From the NCBI RefSeq assembly GCF_003987855.1, contig NZ_RXIZ01000008.1, positions 196,853 to 260,852 on the forward strand: a stretch of DNA of 64,000 bases. Direction: 5' to 3'. Source of the stretch: Hyphomicrobium sp. (GTDB taxonomy: Bacteria > Pseudomonadota > Alphaproteobacteria > Rhizobiales > Hyphomicrobiaceae). Under the pieces are notes generated by a model. The model was given only the letters and a program-made list of their open reading frames with translations, was not told the DNA's origin and made no database searches. Shown piece after piece: positions 40,661 through 49,468 of the stretch. Position numbers and translations under genes: made by a program. Within the stretch, counting starts at the first letter, position 1; every line of letters begins with the position of its first letter.

Positions 40661-41133
40661 GCAAGAAATCTCGATGGCAGCGCCAAGTCGGCGCGCTCCC
40701 TATAGATATCGCAAGCAACGGCGAGGCCTACGTCCTGCTGGTAACGTCGCGCGAAACGAAGCGATGGGTGATCCCTAAGGGCTGGCCATCGCGCAAAATG
40801 TCGGATTCGAAGGCCGCTGCCCGCGAGGCCGAGCAAGAGGCAGGTGTACTGGGCAAAATCGAACGCAAGCCGATCGGCCGCTACACGTACCGGAAAGTAT
40901 TGCCCGCAGGGTCTCGTATGATCGAGGTCGACGTCTACCCGCTTTGGGTTAGGAAAGAGCTCAAAAAGTGGTCGGAGCAAAGCGAGCGAACTCGAATCTG
41001 GGCCACGTTCGACCAGGCGGCCAAGCTGGTGCGGGAACCTAGTCTTCAACGGCTGTTCTCCAAGATCGCCGACGATCTTCGCAATCATTCAGCCGATGAA
41101 ATCGCCGAGACGCGGGATCAAGGGTCGAAATAG
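40657..41133 (+). CDS. NUDIX hydrolase
   Basis: A 158-residue NUDIX protein. The Nudix box is present with changes: IPKGWPSRKMSDSKAAAREA followed by EQEAGV, where the usual first Glu after the Gly is Met and one metal-binding Glu is Gln. Related rhizobial enzymes of the diphosphoinositol-polyphosphate type also show KGWP. Activity may therefore be reduced or specialised. Substrate is unknown. Its ATG overlaps the end of the ABC relic. Confidence 0.85.
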   Translation: MSKKSRWQRQVGALPIDIASNGEAYVLLVTSRETKRWVIPKGWPSRKMSDSKAAAREAEQEAGVLGKIERKPIGRYTYRKVLPAGSRMIEVDVYPLWVRKELKKWSEQSERTRIWATFDQAAKLVREPSLQRLFSKIADDLRNHSADEIAETRDQGSK

Positions 41134-41305
41134 CTCGACATCCCTATCGACTCTTCGCACCGCTTATTTTTCTGCGCAGACCTTGGAATAAGACTTCGGA
41201 TCAATCCCAATCATGGCCGGGGTTTTCGTTATTGCCAGTCGTTCATCCCGCACATGTCCCGCGAACATGACGGCGTGCCCATGACGGGCTGAGCGCGTGC
41301 GGAGC

Positions 41306-41734
41306 CTATTGGGCCTTATTGACCAACACGGTTGCAACGCGAGTGAAATAGCGGATCAATTCGCTCTTTACTTCGGGCGCAAATCCCACGCGATCAATCG
41401 CGATTGTCATGCACTCCAACCAAGTGTCGCGCGCATGTGGAGTGATCTCGACGTGTTCGTGCATCTTGCGCACATCGGAATGACCGTACCGTTCAACATA
41501 GAGACGCGGGCCACCCAAAAATCCCGATAGAAATCGAAACTGTTCCAGACGGGCGTGCTCTAAACCGTGACCGCGCAGGTGCAAAAGGTGGAGTATTTCT
41601 CCGGGCCGGTCGTGCTCCACAATATCGTAGAATGCCTCCACAAGGGCCCGAACGCCCTTCTCTCCTCCGATTCGATCGTAAAGAGATTGCGGAGCTTTGA
41701 AGCGCACCCCGATCTCGGTTTTAGGTTCTGCCAC
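41306..41734 (-). CDS. Truncated haemoglobin, group II
   Basis: A 142-residue globin with the trHb II pattern: SLYDRIGGEKGVRALVEAFY at the start, LRGHGLEHARLEQFRFLSGF, GGPRLYVERYG, the proximal His in MHEHVEITPHARDTWLECM and a Trp at G8. GTG 41734 with GGAG upstream gives the family's normal length, although the frame is open to 42133. It probably binds oxygen or NO; group II proteins are linked with NO and oxidative stress. A possible inverted repeat (GTGAT...ATCAC, 41931-41950) lies in the intergenic region upstream. Confidence 0.85.
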   Translation of the reverse strand: MAEPKTEIGVRFKAPQSLYDRIGGEKGVRALVEAFYDIVEHDRPGEILHLLHLRGHGLEHARLEQFRFLSGFLGGPRLYVERYGHSDVRKMHEHVEITPHARDTWLECMTIAIDRVGFAPEVKSELIRYFTRVATVLVNKAQ

Positions 41735-42032
41735 GAAAGGGTTGGCTCCACTACGAAATAGGCTTCGAGCGACGCGCACACGCAGCCCGGCAGCGCCAGC
41801 GTGAACACGATTGTCCCGCATGTATCGAGTCCAAGAGAGATTGTCTCTCGCGGACTTCTGTTCTCGAACAAACATTCTCATTTTGGCGCGCGGTTCAGGA
41901 AAGATCAACAGCCCGCGATCTGTTATATCGTGATGCGATGCAATATCACATTTCACATCTAAATGCGTTTTTGCGGGAACGCGCGGTTTCGTCTCCATGT
42001 TTCTCGATGAGGAAAGCAAAGGAGATGTCGTG

Positions 42033-42284
42033 ATGGCATACCAGACAGACCCCCAAACCGGCCGCAGAATTGAGAGACGCGTGCCAACAGCGCCCGAAAG
42101 CCGGGCTGGCACGTGGTTTGGATTGATCGTCATGATCGTATTGGCGGCGGGCGCAGCGCTGTGGGCGCTTGGTTACTTGCCGTCCTTGCAGCAGACGTCC
42201 ACTGGCGCCCCGCCGGTAACGTCGTCGGCAGACAGCAACGCCAGCAACGTTCATCCGGCGCCTTCGCCGAATCCTGGACCCTAA
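42033..42284 (+). CDS. Small single-pass membrane protein
   Basis: An 83-residue protein: a hydrophilic N-terminus (MAYQTDPQTGRRIERRVPTA), one membrane helix (WFGLIVMIVLAAGAALWALG) and a Ser/Pro/Ala-rich outer tail. ATG 42033 follows AAAGGAGA. Function unknown. Similar short proteins occur in many rhizobia. Confidence 0.65.
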   Translation: MAYQTDPQTGRRIERRVPTAPESRAGTWFGLIVMIVLAAGAALWALGYLPSLQQTSTGAPPVTSSADSNASNVHPAPSPNPGP

Positions 42285-42599
42285 CTGGTAGTTAGAACGG
42301 CCGATGGAAGGGCGCGTCGCCGTCGTCAGGAGCGCACGCGCCATTTCGCGTCAGCGTGTACGTCCGCGGCTGTTGGCGATCTCAGTTGACATCGCCAGCG
42401 AGCGTCGCCAGTCCTCGGCGCATTCGCGGCCCATCTTCGCGTGCATTCATCGCAGGTCGGCACAGTCCGGGTCATGGCCCGTTGCCCCACGTTCTGGCCG
42501 GTTCTTCTGCCGACTTCACGCGCCACGGGCGACGCTTCGACAGGTCACACTGCAGACGGTGGGCGAGCGGCTGGTCTCCTTCACTGGTAGCGTTGACTC
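42285..42599. other. 315-bp gap, no gene recognised
   Basis: Open frames on both strands here give Arg/Cys-rich translations without family features. No hairpin, repeat or RNA gene was recognised. It is GC-rich, unlike the following methyltransferase gene. Confidence 0.5.
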
Positions 42600-43574
42600 A
42601 TGCAAAAAACTAGTCGACCACTGGCGCGCGCAATTTGGCGAGAGATCGACGATATGTTTGCAAAAATCTTTCATGCGACCGAACAGTCTCCCCTCACAGC
42701 CGAAGGCTGCAGTCCAGCGGATGTTGATCTTCTTCGGAAATTTCAGGTCGATAGCAAGCCAACGCCGGGCTTTGTCACAGATTTCGTCGGCTCCAAAACC
42801 GATGTGAGGTTTGGAACTCATATGACAAATTTGGCTGGAGCCGTCGAACGCAAATTGCCATTGCCCGGCAGCTTCCACGCCGATGCTATCGAATGGGTTG
42901 GAGTTCTCAGGGCGGTCGAAGATGCCACGAACGAAACATTCGTTATGGCGGAGATCGGTGCGGGCTATGGGCCATGGATTGCGTCCGCGTGGAAAGCGCT
43001 CTGCAAAAAAGTGTCTAACCCTAAGTTCCGGGCAGTAGCGGTTGAAGCTGATACGCAACATTGTGACTGGATTCGCCGACACGCAGAAGCCAATCAGATA
43101 GCGAAAGAAAACTTGAAGATCATAGAGGCCGCCGCCACCGTCGACGGTCGCCCTGTATTCTTCCCAATCATTGATCCCGCAGCAGACTGGGGGGCAGCCG
43201 CCTCGGAGACAGCGGAAAAAACCGACTACAGGGGATTCCAACTCGATCACAGACCCGTCGCCGGGATATCGCTCACGGATGCGCTGAACTCGCACGAAAG
43301 ATACGACCTGGTTCACGTCGACATTCAGGGTAGTGAGCTGTCTGTGATTCCGGCATCGCTCGATTGCCTGAACGCAAAGGTGCAAAGACTAGTTATCGGT
43401 ACTCATTCGCGAAAAATTGAGGGCGATCTACTTACAAGTCTCTCCGCGGTGGGTTGGATACTGGAGAACGAAAAGCCGTGCCAATTTGCTTTCAATGGAT
43501 CCGGCGAGCCTATTACGGAACGCCATGTAAGGATCGATGGAACGCAAGTGTGGCGCAATAGTCGGGTCGTTTAA
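42600..43574 (+). CDS. FkbM-family methyltransferase
   Basis: A 324-residue SAM-dependent methyltransferase. The SAM-binding motif is FVMAEIGAGYGPWIASAWKA (near residue 115), followed by RAVAVEADTQHCDWIRRHAE and the FkbM-type LVHVDIQGSELSVIPASLDC with RLVIGTHSRKIE. FkbM enzymes methylate oxygen atoms in sugars or polyketides. GC content is lower than in the flanking genes, suggesting horizontal origin. ATG 42654 (MFAKIFHATEQ), with GAGAG upstream, is a possible alternative start. Confidence 0.85.
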   Translation: MQKTSRPLARAIWREIDDMFAKIFHATEQSPLTAEGCSPADVDLLRKFQVDSKPTPGFVTDFVGSKTDVRFGTHMTNLAGAVERKLPLPGSFHADAIEWVGVLRAVEDATNETFVMAEIGAGYGPWIASAWKALCKKVSNPKFRAVAVEADTQHCDWIRRHAEANQIAKENLKIIEAAATVDGRPVFFPIIDPAADWGAAASETAEKTDYRGFQLDHRPVAGISLTDALNSHERYDLVHVDIQGSELSVIPASLDCLNAKVQRLVIGTHSRKIEGDLLTSLSAVGWILENEKPCQFAFNGSGEPITERHVRIDGTQVWRNSRVV

Positions 43575-43692
43575 TTTTCACCAACACCTCTGGCGGGCGG
43601 CTTTTGTGGAGCGGCGGTCGTCTTGAAAATCCAGAAACGTGCGGATGAGGTGCTCAATCTTTCTTGTGGCCAGCGGCGGCATTCTTAGACGC

Positions 43693-44328
43693 TTATTTCA
43701 TTCTTAGCTCACGTCGGATTCTCGTCCAGACGGCGGCCATAACTACGCCGGGGATGGTCTTGCTGTCGCGCCGCACGACGTGAAGCAACGGGCGTTCACC
43801 TGTTGCCAAGAGCGCGTCCTGCGCCAGAGCATTCTGTTCGAACTTCGCCCGGCATGCACGCTCCATCAGGTGCCAATGGGCCCAGGTCCCGACCACAACC
43901 TCATCCCCTTTATACATTATTGTTGCCCCATAGGCCCGCCGTCTGCCTTCCCGCAACGCCGTCACACCGTCGTACTTCGCAAGGCGCGCTCTCTCGAGAT
44001 CTGAATCGAATTTTAGTCCCTGCCAGAATGCCTCGACAGAGGCGTAGTACTGCCCATCGAGTTCAAACGGCGTCGGCGCCAAATTGCTTATCAAGCGCGC
44101 AATGGGATTGGCCGAGTCGCTCACGATATTAATAGGCTCGCGGCAGGCATCGACCTTTGCACCGAGATTATAGAGCGTGATCGCACCATGGCCTCTGTCT
44201 CCGCCGGGCATCACGTTAAGAACGTGGTCGAGGTGCGCGGTATGCCAGCCGGTCAACGCTTGCTTCTCTTCATCGCTCTCGGGAAGGAGCACAATAACGC
44301 TTTCTTTGAACAGCACTTTCATCGCCAT
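43693..44328 (-). CDS. NADAR-domain protein (YbiA-like)
   Basis: A 211-residue protein. Residues about 80-205 form a NADAR domain: SNLAPTPFELDGQYYASVEA, then FWQGLKFDSDLERARLAKY and YGATIMYKGDEVVVGTWAHWHLM. The N-terminal 75 residues are specific to this subtype. NADAR proteins hydrolyse N-glycosidic bonds; some act on riboflavin intermediates and others remove ADP-ribose from guanine in DNA, acting as DarT2 antitoxins. No DarT2-like gene is adjacent, so the role here is open. Confidence 0.8.
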   Translation of the reverse strand: MAMKVLFKESVIVLLPESDEEKQALTGWHTAHLDHVLNVMPGGDRGHGAITLYNLGAKVDACREPINIVSDSANPIARLISNLAPTPFELDGQYYASVEAFWQGLKFDSDLERARLAKYDGVTALREGRRRAYGATIMYKGDEVVVGTWAHWHLMERACRAKFEQNALAQDALLATGERPLLHVVRRDSKTIPGVVMAAVWTRIRRELRMK

Positions 44329-44505
44329 CCTCTTCCGCGCCGCAGGTAAGCCCTTGAAGCGAGCTTACATCCCATTTGCAGACGTCGCGACCTTGGGCAG
44401 GGCCGCAATAATTCAAGGATAGTGCGAGGTCCGCTATCCTATGAGCGGCCGACTTTGCTTTCCAATGACCGAGGCGCCGCCGATGACGACGCCTCGGACA
44501 TGCTG

Positions 44506-44844
44506 TTATTTCTGGGCCGTCGTAGCCGGACTGAGGGAGTTCCAGAACGCAGACAGGTTGTCGATGTCGGCATCGCTCAGCGGCTTCGCCATTTCCGCCA
44601 TCGTCGGATTTGTCCGCTCTGTTCCGGCACGATAGGCCTTCAACGCCGAGACGATATAGTCGCGATCCTGGCCGGCAAGATTTGGCACGCCCGGGATTTC
44701 GCTTTTACCTCGCTCTCCGTGACAGGCCATACAGACCTCCGCGCGCTTCCGACCGGCAGCTATGTCCGCAGCATTGGTAGGCGCGCTGATTTGAGTGATC
44801 GTGAAAGCGGCCGCCGTTACGGCCCACCATTTGATATGGATCAT
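44506..44844 (-). CDS. Small exported cytochrome c
   Basis: A 112-residue monohaem cytochrome: signal peptide (1-25), haem motif C38-M-A-C41-H42 in AEVCMACHGERGKS, and a Met ligand candidate in ERTNPTMAEMAKPLSDADI. It is the last gene of a three-gene operon with two CydA-like membrane proteins, starting 18 bases after the second. It would bring electrons to, or take them from, that complex in the periplasm. Confidence 0.88.
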   Translation of the reverse strand: MIHIKWWAVTAAAFTITQISAPTNAADIAAGRKRAEVCMACHGERGKSEIPGVPNLAGQDRDYIVSALKAYRAGTERTNPTMAEMAKPLSDADIDNLSAFWNSLSPATTAQK

Positions 44845-44862
44845 ATTAGGTTTCTCCGAAAG

Positions 44863-46086
44863 CTAAGCGAGGAAGGCATTGCGAAGCCAAATGGCGACGC
44901 CGTAGACGAAAAACACGCCGATCCAGACGACGAGGACGGCAACGGCTGCGGAGCCAAGACGAGAAACTCCAGGGCTCGCCGTGTAGGTGCCTTCGACGCG
45001 GCCCGCGCGGTAAAGCAGCGTCAGATAGTACCCGCCAACGAGACCGCCGACGCCAAGGATGGTTGAGAAAAACAGCACCGTTGATGGCAAGTCGGCGTGG
45101 ATCTTGTAGGCGTCCGCCACGTATCCGAATGGCTTCAGGTAGGCGATACGGATAAGCTCGCGCCAAATCGCGAGGAGCGCGATCATCGCCGCGCCAAGGC
45201 TGAGCAAGATGTAGCCATGCAGTCGCAGAATTCTCTGCGAAGCCAACCACCCGAGCATCGCAAAACCTAGGGGTATGGCCCAGCCCAACGGCTCAGACCT
45301 GAGCCCTGTCGAGGCGGGGAGGTCGAATTGCCACCAAAGAGCCAGCGACGCCGAGATGATGCCACCGCCGGCGGCGATCTTACGACCGAGATTGCGCGAG
45401 AACTCGAGGTATTCGCGTGTCTTATCTTTGCGCACCGACAGATAATCTGCGTAGGCCAGCAGATAAAGGCCGATCGCTGGCGCCGACAGGCTCATGATGA
45501 AGAGGTAGCGCGGCCACTCTATCGCGTGAAGTGTCGTGCCGCTGTTATCGACGATACCTCCTGGCGCGTACCACGACATCCACTTGTCAGGCTGGATCGC
45601 CTGGTAGGTGAGAACGTGCATGATCAAACCGTCGAGCGCGAAAAGCACGAGGCTCATGACGGCGTAGATGCCGACATAACGCTTCGCTCCCTCGTGGTTC
45701 GCCTCATAGAAGACGAACCAGAGGCAATAGCCGACGATCAGCGTAAAGATAAATCCGATCGCCCATGCCGCAGAGAGCACGTTGGATGTGTACCACTGCG
45801 GATCGTAGATGACCTGCGTGAAGAGTAAGGGAGCCACGCCAAGGACAATCAGTAGCGAGACTCCCACTTTCGCGACCTTCGTCATCGCAAGAGAGAGTTG
45901 CTCCCAGAACGGTCCCGCTTCGCGTTTATAAAACGCATAGACGGCAAGCACGCCCGAACCGAGCGTCAGAAATACGAATGCGATATGGAAGACCCACGTC
46001 ACGACGGCGAGGACTTGGAACACGAGCGGAGGCGCGGGAACGCCTGCCGGATCGCGCATGGTATTGAGAACGGTTCCGACATCCAT
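44863..46086 (-). CDS. CydA-like multi-helix membrane protein
   Basis: A 407-residue integral membrane protein with nine or ten helices. The first, FQVLAVVTWVFHIAFVFLTL, carries a His in the place of the haem ligand of cytochrome bd subunit I. Others include VAKVGVSLLIVLGVAPLLF, a TLIVGYCLWFVFYEANHEGA block and MSLVLFALDGLIMHVLTYQA. It resembles CydA in helix pattern but lacks the GRQPW motif. It is not like CydB. Five bases separate it from the upstream CydA-like plus haem c gene, so both are probably subunits of one respiratory complex. Confidence 0.7.
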   Translation of the reverse strand: MDVGTVLNTMRDPAGVPAPPLVFQVLAVVTWVFHIAFVFLTLGSGVLAVYAFYKREAGPFWEQLSLAMTKVAKVGVSLLIVLGVAPLLFTQVIYDPQWYTSNVLSAAWAIGFIFTLIVGYCLWFVFYEANHEGAKRYVGIYAVMSLVLFALDGLIMHVLTYQAIQPDKWMSWYAPGGIVDNSGTTLHAIEWPRYLFIMSLSAPAIGLYLLAYADYLSVRKDKTREYLEFSRNLGRKIAAGGGIISASLALWWQFDLPASTGLRSEPLGWAIPLGFAMLGWLASQRILRLHGYILLSLGAAMIALLAIWRELIRIAYLKPFGYVADAYKIHADLPSTVLFFSTILGVGGLVGGYYLTLLYRAGRVEGTYTASPGVSRLGSAAVAVLVVWIGVFFVYGVAIWLRNAFLA

Positions 46087-46091
46087 GTCTG

Positions 46092-47507
46092 CTATTCCTT
46101 CTTGGTCTCGGAATTGGGGTTGGCTTCTGCAATTGGCGTGGCGTCCTGCTTCAAGGGACCCGCCTTGCCATTCACCGTCGCGATGTAATGGGCGATGGCA
46201 CCGATCTCGTCGTCCGGAAGATCAATGCGCGGCATGTATGCAACGCTGCCGTGCCTGAGAGGCCCCTTGAGGAAGGCGGCTATCAAATCTTCATCTGTTG
46301 AGCGACGGAACTTGTCGGGAAGGCTGCGAAGAGGCGCGCCGGGATTGAGCGAATGGCAATTCGAGCACGCGATCTTGGCAAGGAGTTCGCCAACTTCCAG
46401 CTTATTCTCAGACGTGATCGTCCGCAGCCGATCCGGTATAAAGGGGTGCAGCTTGAGCAGTCCCTTGTCGGCAATGGTGTCGACCTCACCGACAATGCCT
46501 TTGCCGGGGACGTCGCGTGCGATGACCTGATTTCCGTAGATGTATTGGCCGGCGACATAGGGCTTGCGCATGCTTTCGCGCATGCGCTCTTCGGGCCAGA
46601 CCCCGACGATGGCGATAAACAGGAAGAGCGGGACCGCTACCCACAGCCGTATCATCTGGGGCCATAGCATCGCTGAGATCAAATAGATGGCCGTGACGGC
46701 CGCAACGGCGATCATACCTTCCGCGTAAATAGGGAGAAGATGCGCCTCCAACATGACGTGCGCATTCTTCGGGAGCGTCTGCAGGTAGTAGAGGAACATG
46801 ATGACGGAGAAGAGCCCGCCGACTAGCCCCACCGGTGCGATGAGCCGAACGACACTTGCCTTAAGCGCTTCGTCTTTCATGCCGGGCACGACGAGCAAGC
46901 CGACGACCGCAGCCATGACAAGCATCGACCCCGTTCGAACGCCGAGATGGGCAAAGAAGTTGATGTTGTAAAACGCATCGCTCGTCGAGCCGGTCTCGTA
47001 CCAGGACTCGCTTCCCGGCCACATCATGAACGACAGGATGCCGACGATCAGAAGCATCGTCGCCCATGAGGCGAGCGCGAAAGACCACGTCAGTTTGAGA
47101 TGCGAAAGCGGATCGATTTTGCCGACGAGATAGACGAGAGCATAAACGCCGATCACCTCGACGGTGAAGTAGACCCATTCGGCAGCCCATACCCAAACGA
47201 AATTATGGATAAGGCCGCTGACGCCGCGCGGGCTCGCGACCGTGATTGCGTACCAGATACCAGGACCGGTAATCGATCCGATGATGTAGGAGAAGACGAG
47301 GAGAAACAGGCCGTAGCGCTTGATGAAATCGAGCAGTTGCGGTTGGTTGTCCCGGTAAGCTTTCGTTTCGAGCAGCGCGAAGAGAAAGGCTGCGCCGACC
47401 GAAGTATGGGACGCAACGACGTGAATGACGCCGATGATTCCCATGACCCATGCCGTGCCGATGTAGGGCACGTAGAACGTCGGATACATGCCGAGCATGT
47501 TGTCCAT
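46092..47507 (-). CDS. CydA-like membrane protein with C-terminal cytochrome c domain
   Basis: A 471-residue protein. The first ~330 residues form about nine membrane helices with cytochrome bd subunit I features: IGVIHVVASHTSVGAAFLFA (His ligand candidate), SITGPGIWYAITVASPRGVS, and WVYFTVEVIGVYALVYLVGK matching the CydA helix that holds the glutamates near haem. A soluble C-terminal domain has one haem c motif, IACSNCHSLNPGAPL, and a Met candidate in SVAYMPRIDLPD. ATG 47507, with AGGAAA seven bases upstream, is the chosen start; the frame is open to 47639. It would be the first gene of a three-gene operon. Confidence 0.75.
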   Translation of the reverse strand: MDNMLGMYPTFYVPYIGTAWVMGIIGVIHVVASHTSVGAAFLFALLETKAYRDNQPQLLDFIKRYGLFLLVFSYIIGSITGPGIWYAITVASPRGVSGLIHNFVWVWAAEWVYFTVEVIGVYALVYLVGKIDPLSHLKLTWSFALASWATMLLIVGILSFMMWPGSESWYETGSTSDAFYNINFFAHLGVRTGSMLVMAAVVGLLVVPGMKDEALKASVVRLIAPVGLVGGLFSVIMFLYYLQTLPKNAHVMLEAHLLPIYAEGMIAVAAVTAIYLISAMLWPQMIRLWVAVPLFLFIAIVGVWPEERMRESMRKPYVAGQYIYGNQVIARDVPGKGIVGEVDTIADKGLLKLHPFIPDRLRTITSENKLEVGELLAKIACSNCHSLNPGAPLRSLPDKFRRSTDEDLIAAFLKGPLRHGSVAYMPRIDLPDDEIGAIAHYIATVNGKAGPLKQDATPIAEANPNSETKKE

Positions 47508-47610
47508 GAGCGGTTTCCTAATTTTTTTGTCAGGTTTGGTCATCTGCTCGCGTTCAAGCCGAGCCGAATGGCTCGCCGAGCGGCATATGACGCGTGAATC
47601 TTTCGAAGGC

Positions 47611-47985
47611 TCAGACTGTCGGCGGTCCGCGAGCACCAAGCGAGGCTAGGTTTGCCGCCGGCCCGACGCTCGAAATATATTGGTGGGCTATTCGCTCGCC
47701 GGGGTTGGCGAGAACGCTTGGATTGCTTTCACATGGCGCTGGCAATCCCGGCGCTCCAATCAATCTGCAAGCGTCGCAGACACCTTTATGAGCGCCTTTC
47801 TGCCCCGCTCCCTTAGACGGCGACCAGCAGATGACCGGAATGGTGCCATCGGGCAGGGCGAAGGCTGCGAGGTCGATTGGCGCTGGAACGAATTGCGGCT
47901 TGTGAGCAGCACCTATCAGCGCGCTCGCCAGCGCATAAAGCGCTAGCAGAAATGCCCGAAAAGCTGTCGCTGGCCGCAATTTCAT
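47611..47985 (-). CDS. Small exported Cys-rich protein (DUF2946-like)
   Basis: A 124-residue protein with a signal or anchor segment (FRAFLLALYALASALIGAAH) and a Cys/His cluster: VICWSPSKGAGQKGAHKGVC followed by DACRLIGAPGLP. It is clearly related to the protein encoded at 48656-49033 (shared AHKP, DLxAxALPDG, CDAC and APGL). The CxxC with nearby Cys and His suggests metal binding, as proposed for DUF2946 copper-associated proteins. It lies 103 bases upstream of the bd-like operon on the same strand. Confidence 0.65.
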   Translation of the reverse strand: MKLRPATAFRAFLLALYALASALIGAAHKPQFVPAPIDLAAFALPDGTIPVICWSPSKGAGQKGAHKGVCDACRLIGAPGLPAPCESNPSVLANPGERIAHQYISSVGPAANLASLGARGPPTV

Positions 47986-48006
47986 TTTACCCGCTCTGTC
48001 GCTGCC

Positions 48007-48579
48007 TTATGGCGCGTAGGGACCTTGGGTGAAGATCGCCCAGCTCATGGCGGTCTCCGTGACGAGCGATACCGAGTAAGGACGCAACGCTTGCCACAAA
48101 GCGTCGGCAAAAGTTTCTCGTTCGGAAGGTGAGAGATCGCGCGCGATTTCCTCACGCTTGCCCCTCACCGACAGAAAAAGCTGCCGGCATCCAAAGTCCG
48201 GATCGTCAGCTTTGATGAGCTTTGAGCCAAAGCAAGCGATTTCGATTTCGCGGACAGGCCTTCTGAAGGCCGAGCGCCGAATTTTGAGAATGCCGTCCTT
48301 GATGACGATCTCTTCCCTACGCTCGCGCTGGCAGCACCGGAACGCATGAAGCGCGAGTAGAACGCCGGAGAGATCGAGCAGCGAGAATACCGTGACCGGC
48401 CAATAACCCCGCAAAAGAAATGGCAGTTGAACAATGCCGACCGCCGCGCCGAGCACGGCGTAGAGGACATTCGCGCCCCGATCACTCAAGCTTTGGTACG
48501 GCGTTATGACGAATGACGTGCTTAGCTGTGCGCAAGCCGCTGTGGCTTGCGCCTGTGCAATTGCACATGGCGAAGACAT
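48007..48579 (-). CDS. DUF2244 membrane protein
   Basis: A 190-residue protein with two membrane helices (NVLYAVLGAAVGIVQLPFLL; WPVTVFSLLDLSGVLLALHA) and a cytoplasmic beta-rich part with IKDGILKIRR, VREIEIACFGSKLI and LFLSVRGKREEIARDLS, the DUF2244 pattern. Genes of this family are usually found beside cytochrome oxidase genes, consistent with the bd-like operon downstream. ATG 48579 (MSSPCAIAQ) has GTGGGG upstream. It is flanked by two related Cys-rich small genes. Confidence 0.75.
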   Translation of the reverse strand: MSSPCAIAQAQATAACAQLSTSFVITPYQSLSDRGANVLYAVLGAAVGIVQLPFLLRGYWPVTVFSLLDLSGVLLALHAFRCCQRERREEIVIKDGILKIRRSAFRRPVREIEIACFGSKLIKADDPDFGCRQLFLSVRGKREEIARDLSPSERETFADALWQALRPYSVSLVTETAMSWAIFTQGPYAP

Positions 48580-48655
48580 GATTGCCCCACGTTGCTGAAT
48601 CCAACCCAAAACGGCGCGAAGGAACGGCGTTCCATCACGTCCATCGACTTCGGGA

Positions 48656-49033
48656 TCAAGTTTCGAGTTGAGGGGGAGCGCGCGAGCGGAAACTTAGCGG
48701 ACGATCCGATCCCACGTGAGCGCGGTAGTCGTCCGGCCGTGCCTCGGCGAGAATTTTACCGGGCAGTTCTGACGGTGGCTCGTGATCGGATAGAAGTCCA
48801 GGCGCGGCGCTTATTAGGCACGCATCGCATAAGGCACATACGTGCTTACCAGCGGGGCCATTCTTACCCCCGCAGATGAAGGGCAGCGAGCCGTCGGGAA
48901 GCGCGTAGGCCGAAAGGTCGACACTCGAGGCGATAGTGATTGGCTTATGCGCAAAGCCAAAAGTCGCCGCCGACAGCACATAAAGTGCCAGCAGGAAATC
49001 TCGGACCACGATGTTACGGCGCAATTGACGCAT
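48656..49033 (-). CDS. Small exported Cys-rich protein (DUF2946-like), second copy
   Basis: A 125-residue protein with an N-terminal helix (VRDFLLALYVLSAATFGFAH) and a cluster FICGGKNGPAGKHVCALCDA followed by CLISAAPGLL. It shares the layout of the 47611-47985 protein; the two are paralogues lying on each side of the DUF2244 gene. A metal-handling role, for example copper delivery to the oxidase-like complex, is a hypothesis. ATG 49033 is preferred over TTG 49054. Confidence 0.6.
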   Translation of the reverse strand: MRQLRRNIVVRDFLLALYVLSAATFGFAHKPITIASSVDLSAYALPDGSLPFICGGKNGPAGKHVCALCDACLISAAPGLLSDHEPPSELPGKILAEARPDDYRAHVGSDRPLSFRSRAPPQLET

Positions 49034-49190
49034 GTCGGGACGATCACTAGGCAACGGGAACTAAGTCAATTCGTTCAATCGTCGCAACGAACTGCTCCGT
49101 CTCCGAAAGTTTCCCGCAGAACCGGTCGATCAGCGTGTTGTCTTTGACCGAAATCGCGCGACCGCAGCGGGCGTCACCTCAGGCATAGAT

Positions 49191-49388
49191 ATGGGGTTGT
49201 CGCTTGTAGCCAAGCTTCGTGACCAGACATATGCCGAATCTCTTCAGCTCATAGCCGAATACGCGCCAGAGCCACCTTTCAATGCCGGATCACCCCACAC
49301 GGCTTGGAAAGCCGAGGTCGATATGATGCTGGCGATGATCGCACCATTCGCCAGCAAGGCAAAAGACATAGCTAGACAATCTAGGTGA
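49191..49388 (+). pseudogene. Relic of a DJ-1/PfpI-family protein C-terminus
   Basis: A 65-residue frame with SLQLIAEYAPEPPFNAGSPH, which matches the C-terminal segment of DJ-1/PfpI-family glutamine-amidotransferase-like proteins (EYDPxPPFxxGSP). The nucleophile Cys and the whole N-terminal domain are absent upstream. It is probably a fragment left by deletion. No ribosome binding site was found. Confidence 0.55.
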
Positions 49389-49468
49389 ATGCCAATTGGA
49401 CTAAGAGACGCCTCTTACGTGGGCGTAGAGGGACGATCCGCATCTATAGATTGAACGGTATCCGGAAT

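Noticed and set aside
41734-42133. N-terminal extension of the truncated haemoglobin
   Set aside because: Family members are about 140 residues, the extension is antisense to a small membrane protein gene, and GTG 41734 has a ribosome binding site.
42304-42807. Plus-strand frame before the FkbM gene
   Set aside because: It runs out of frame into the methyltransferase coding region and shows no domain.
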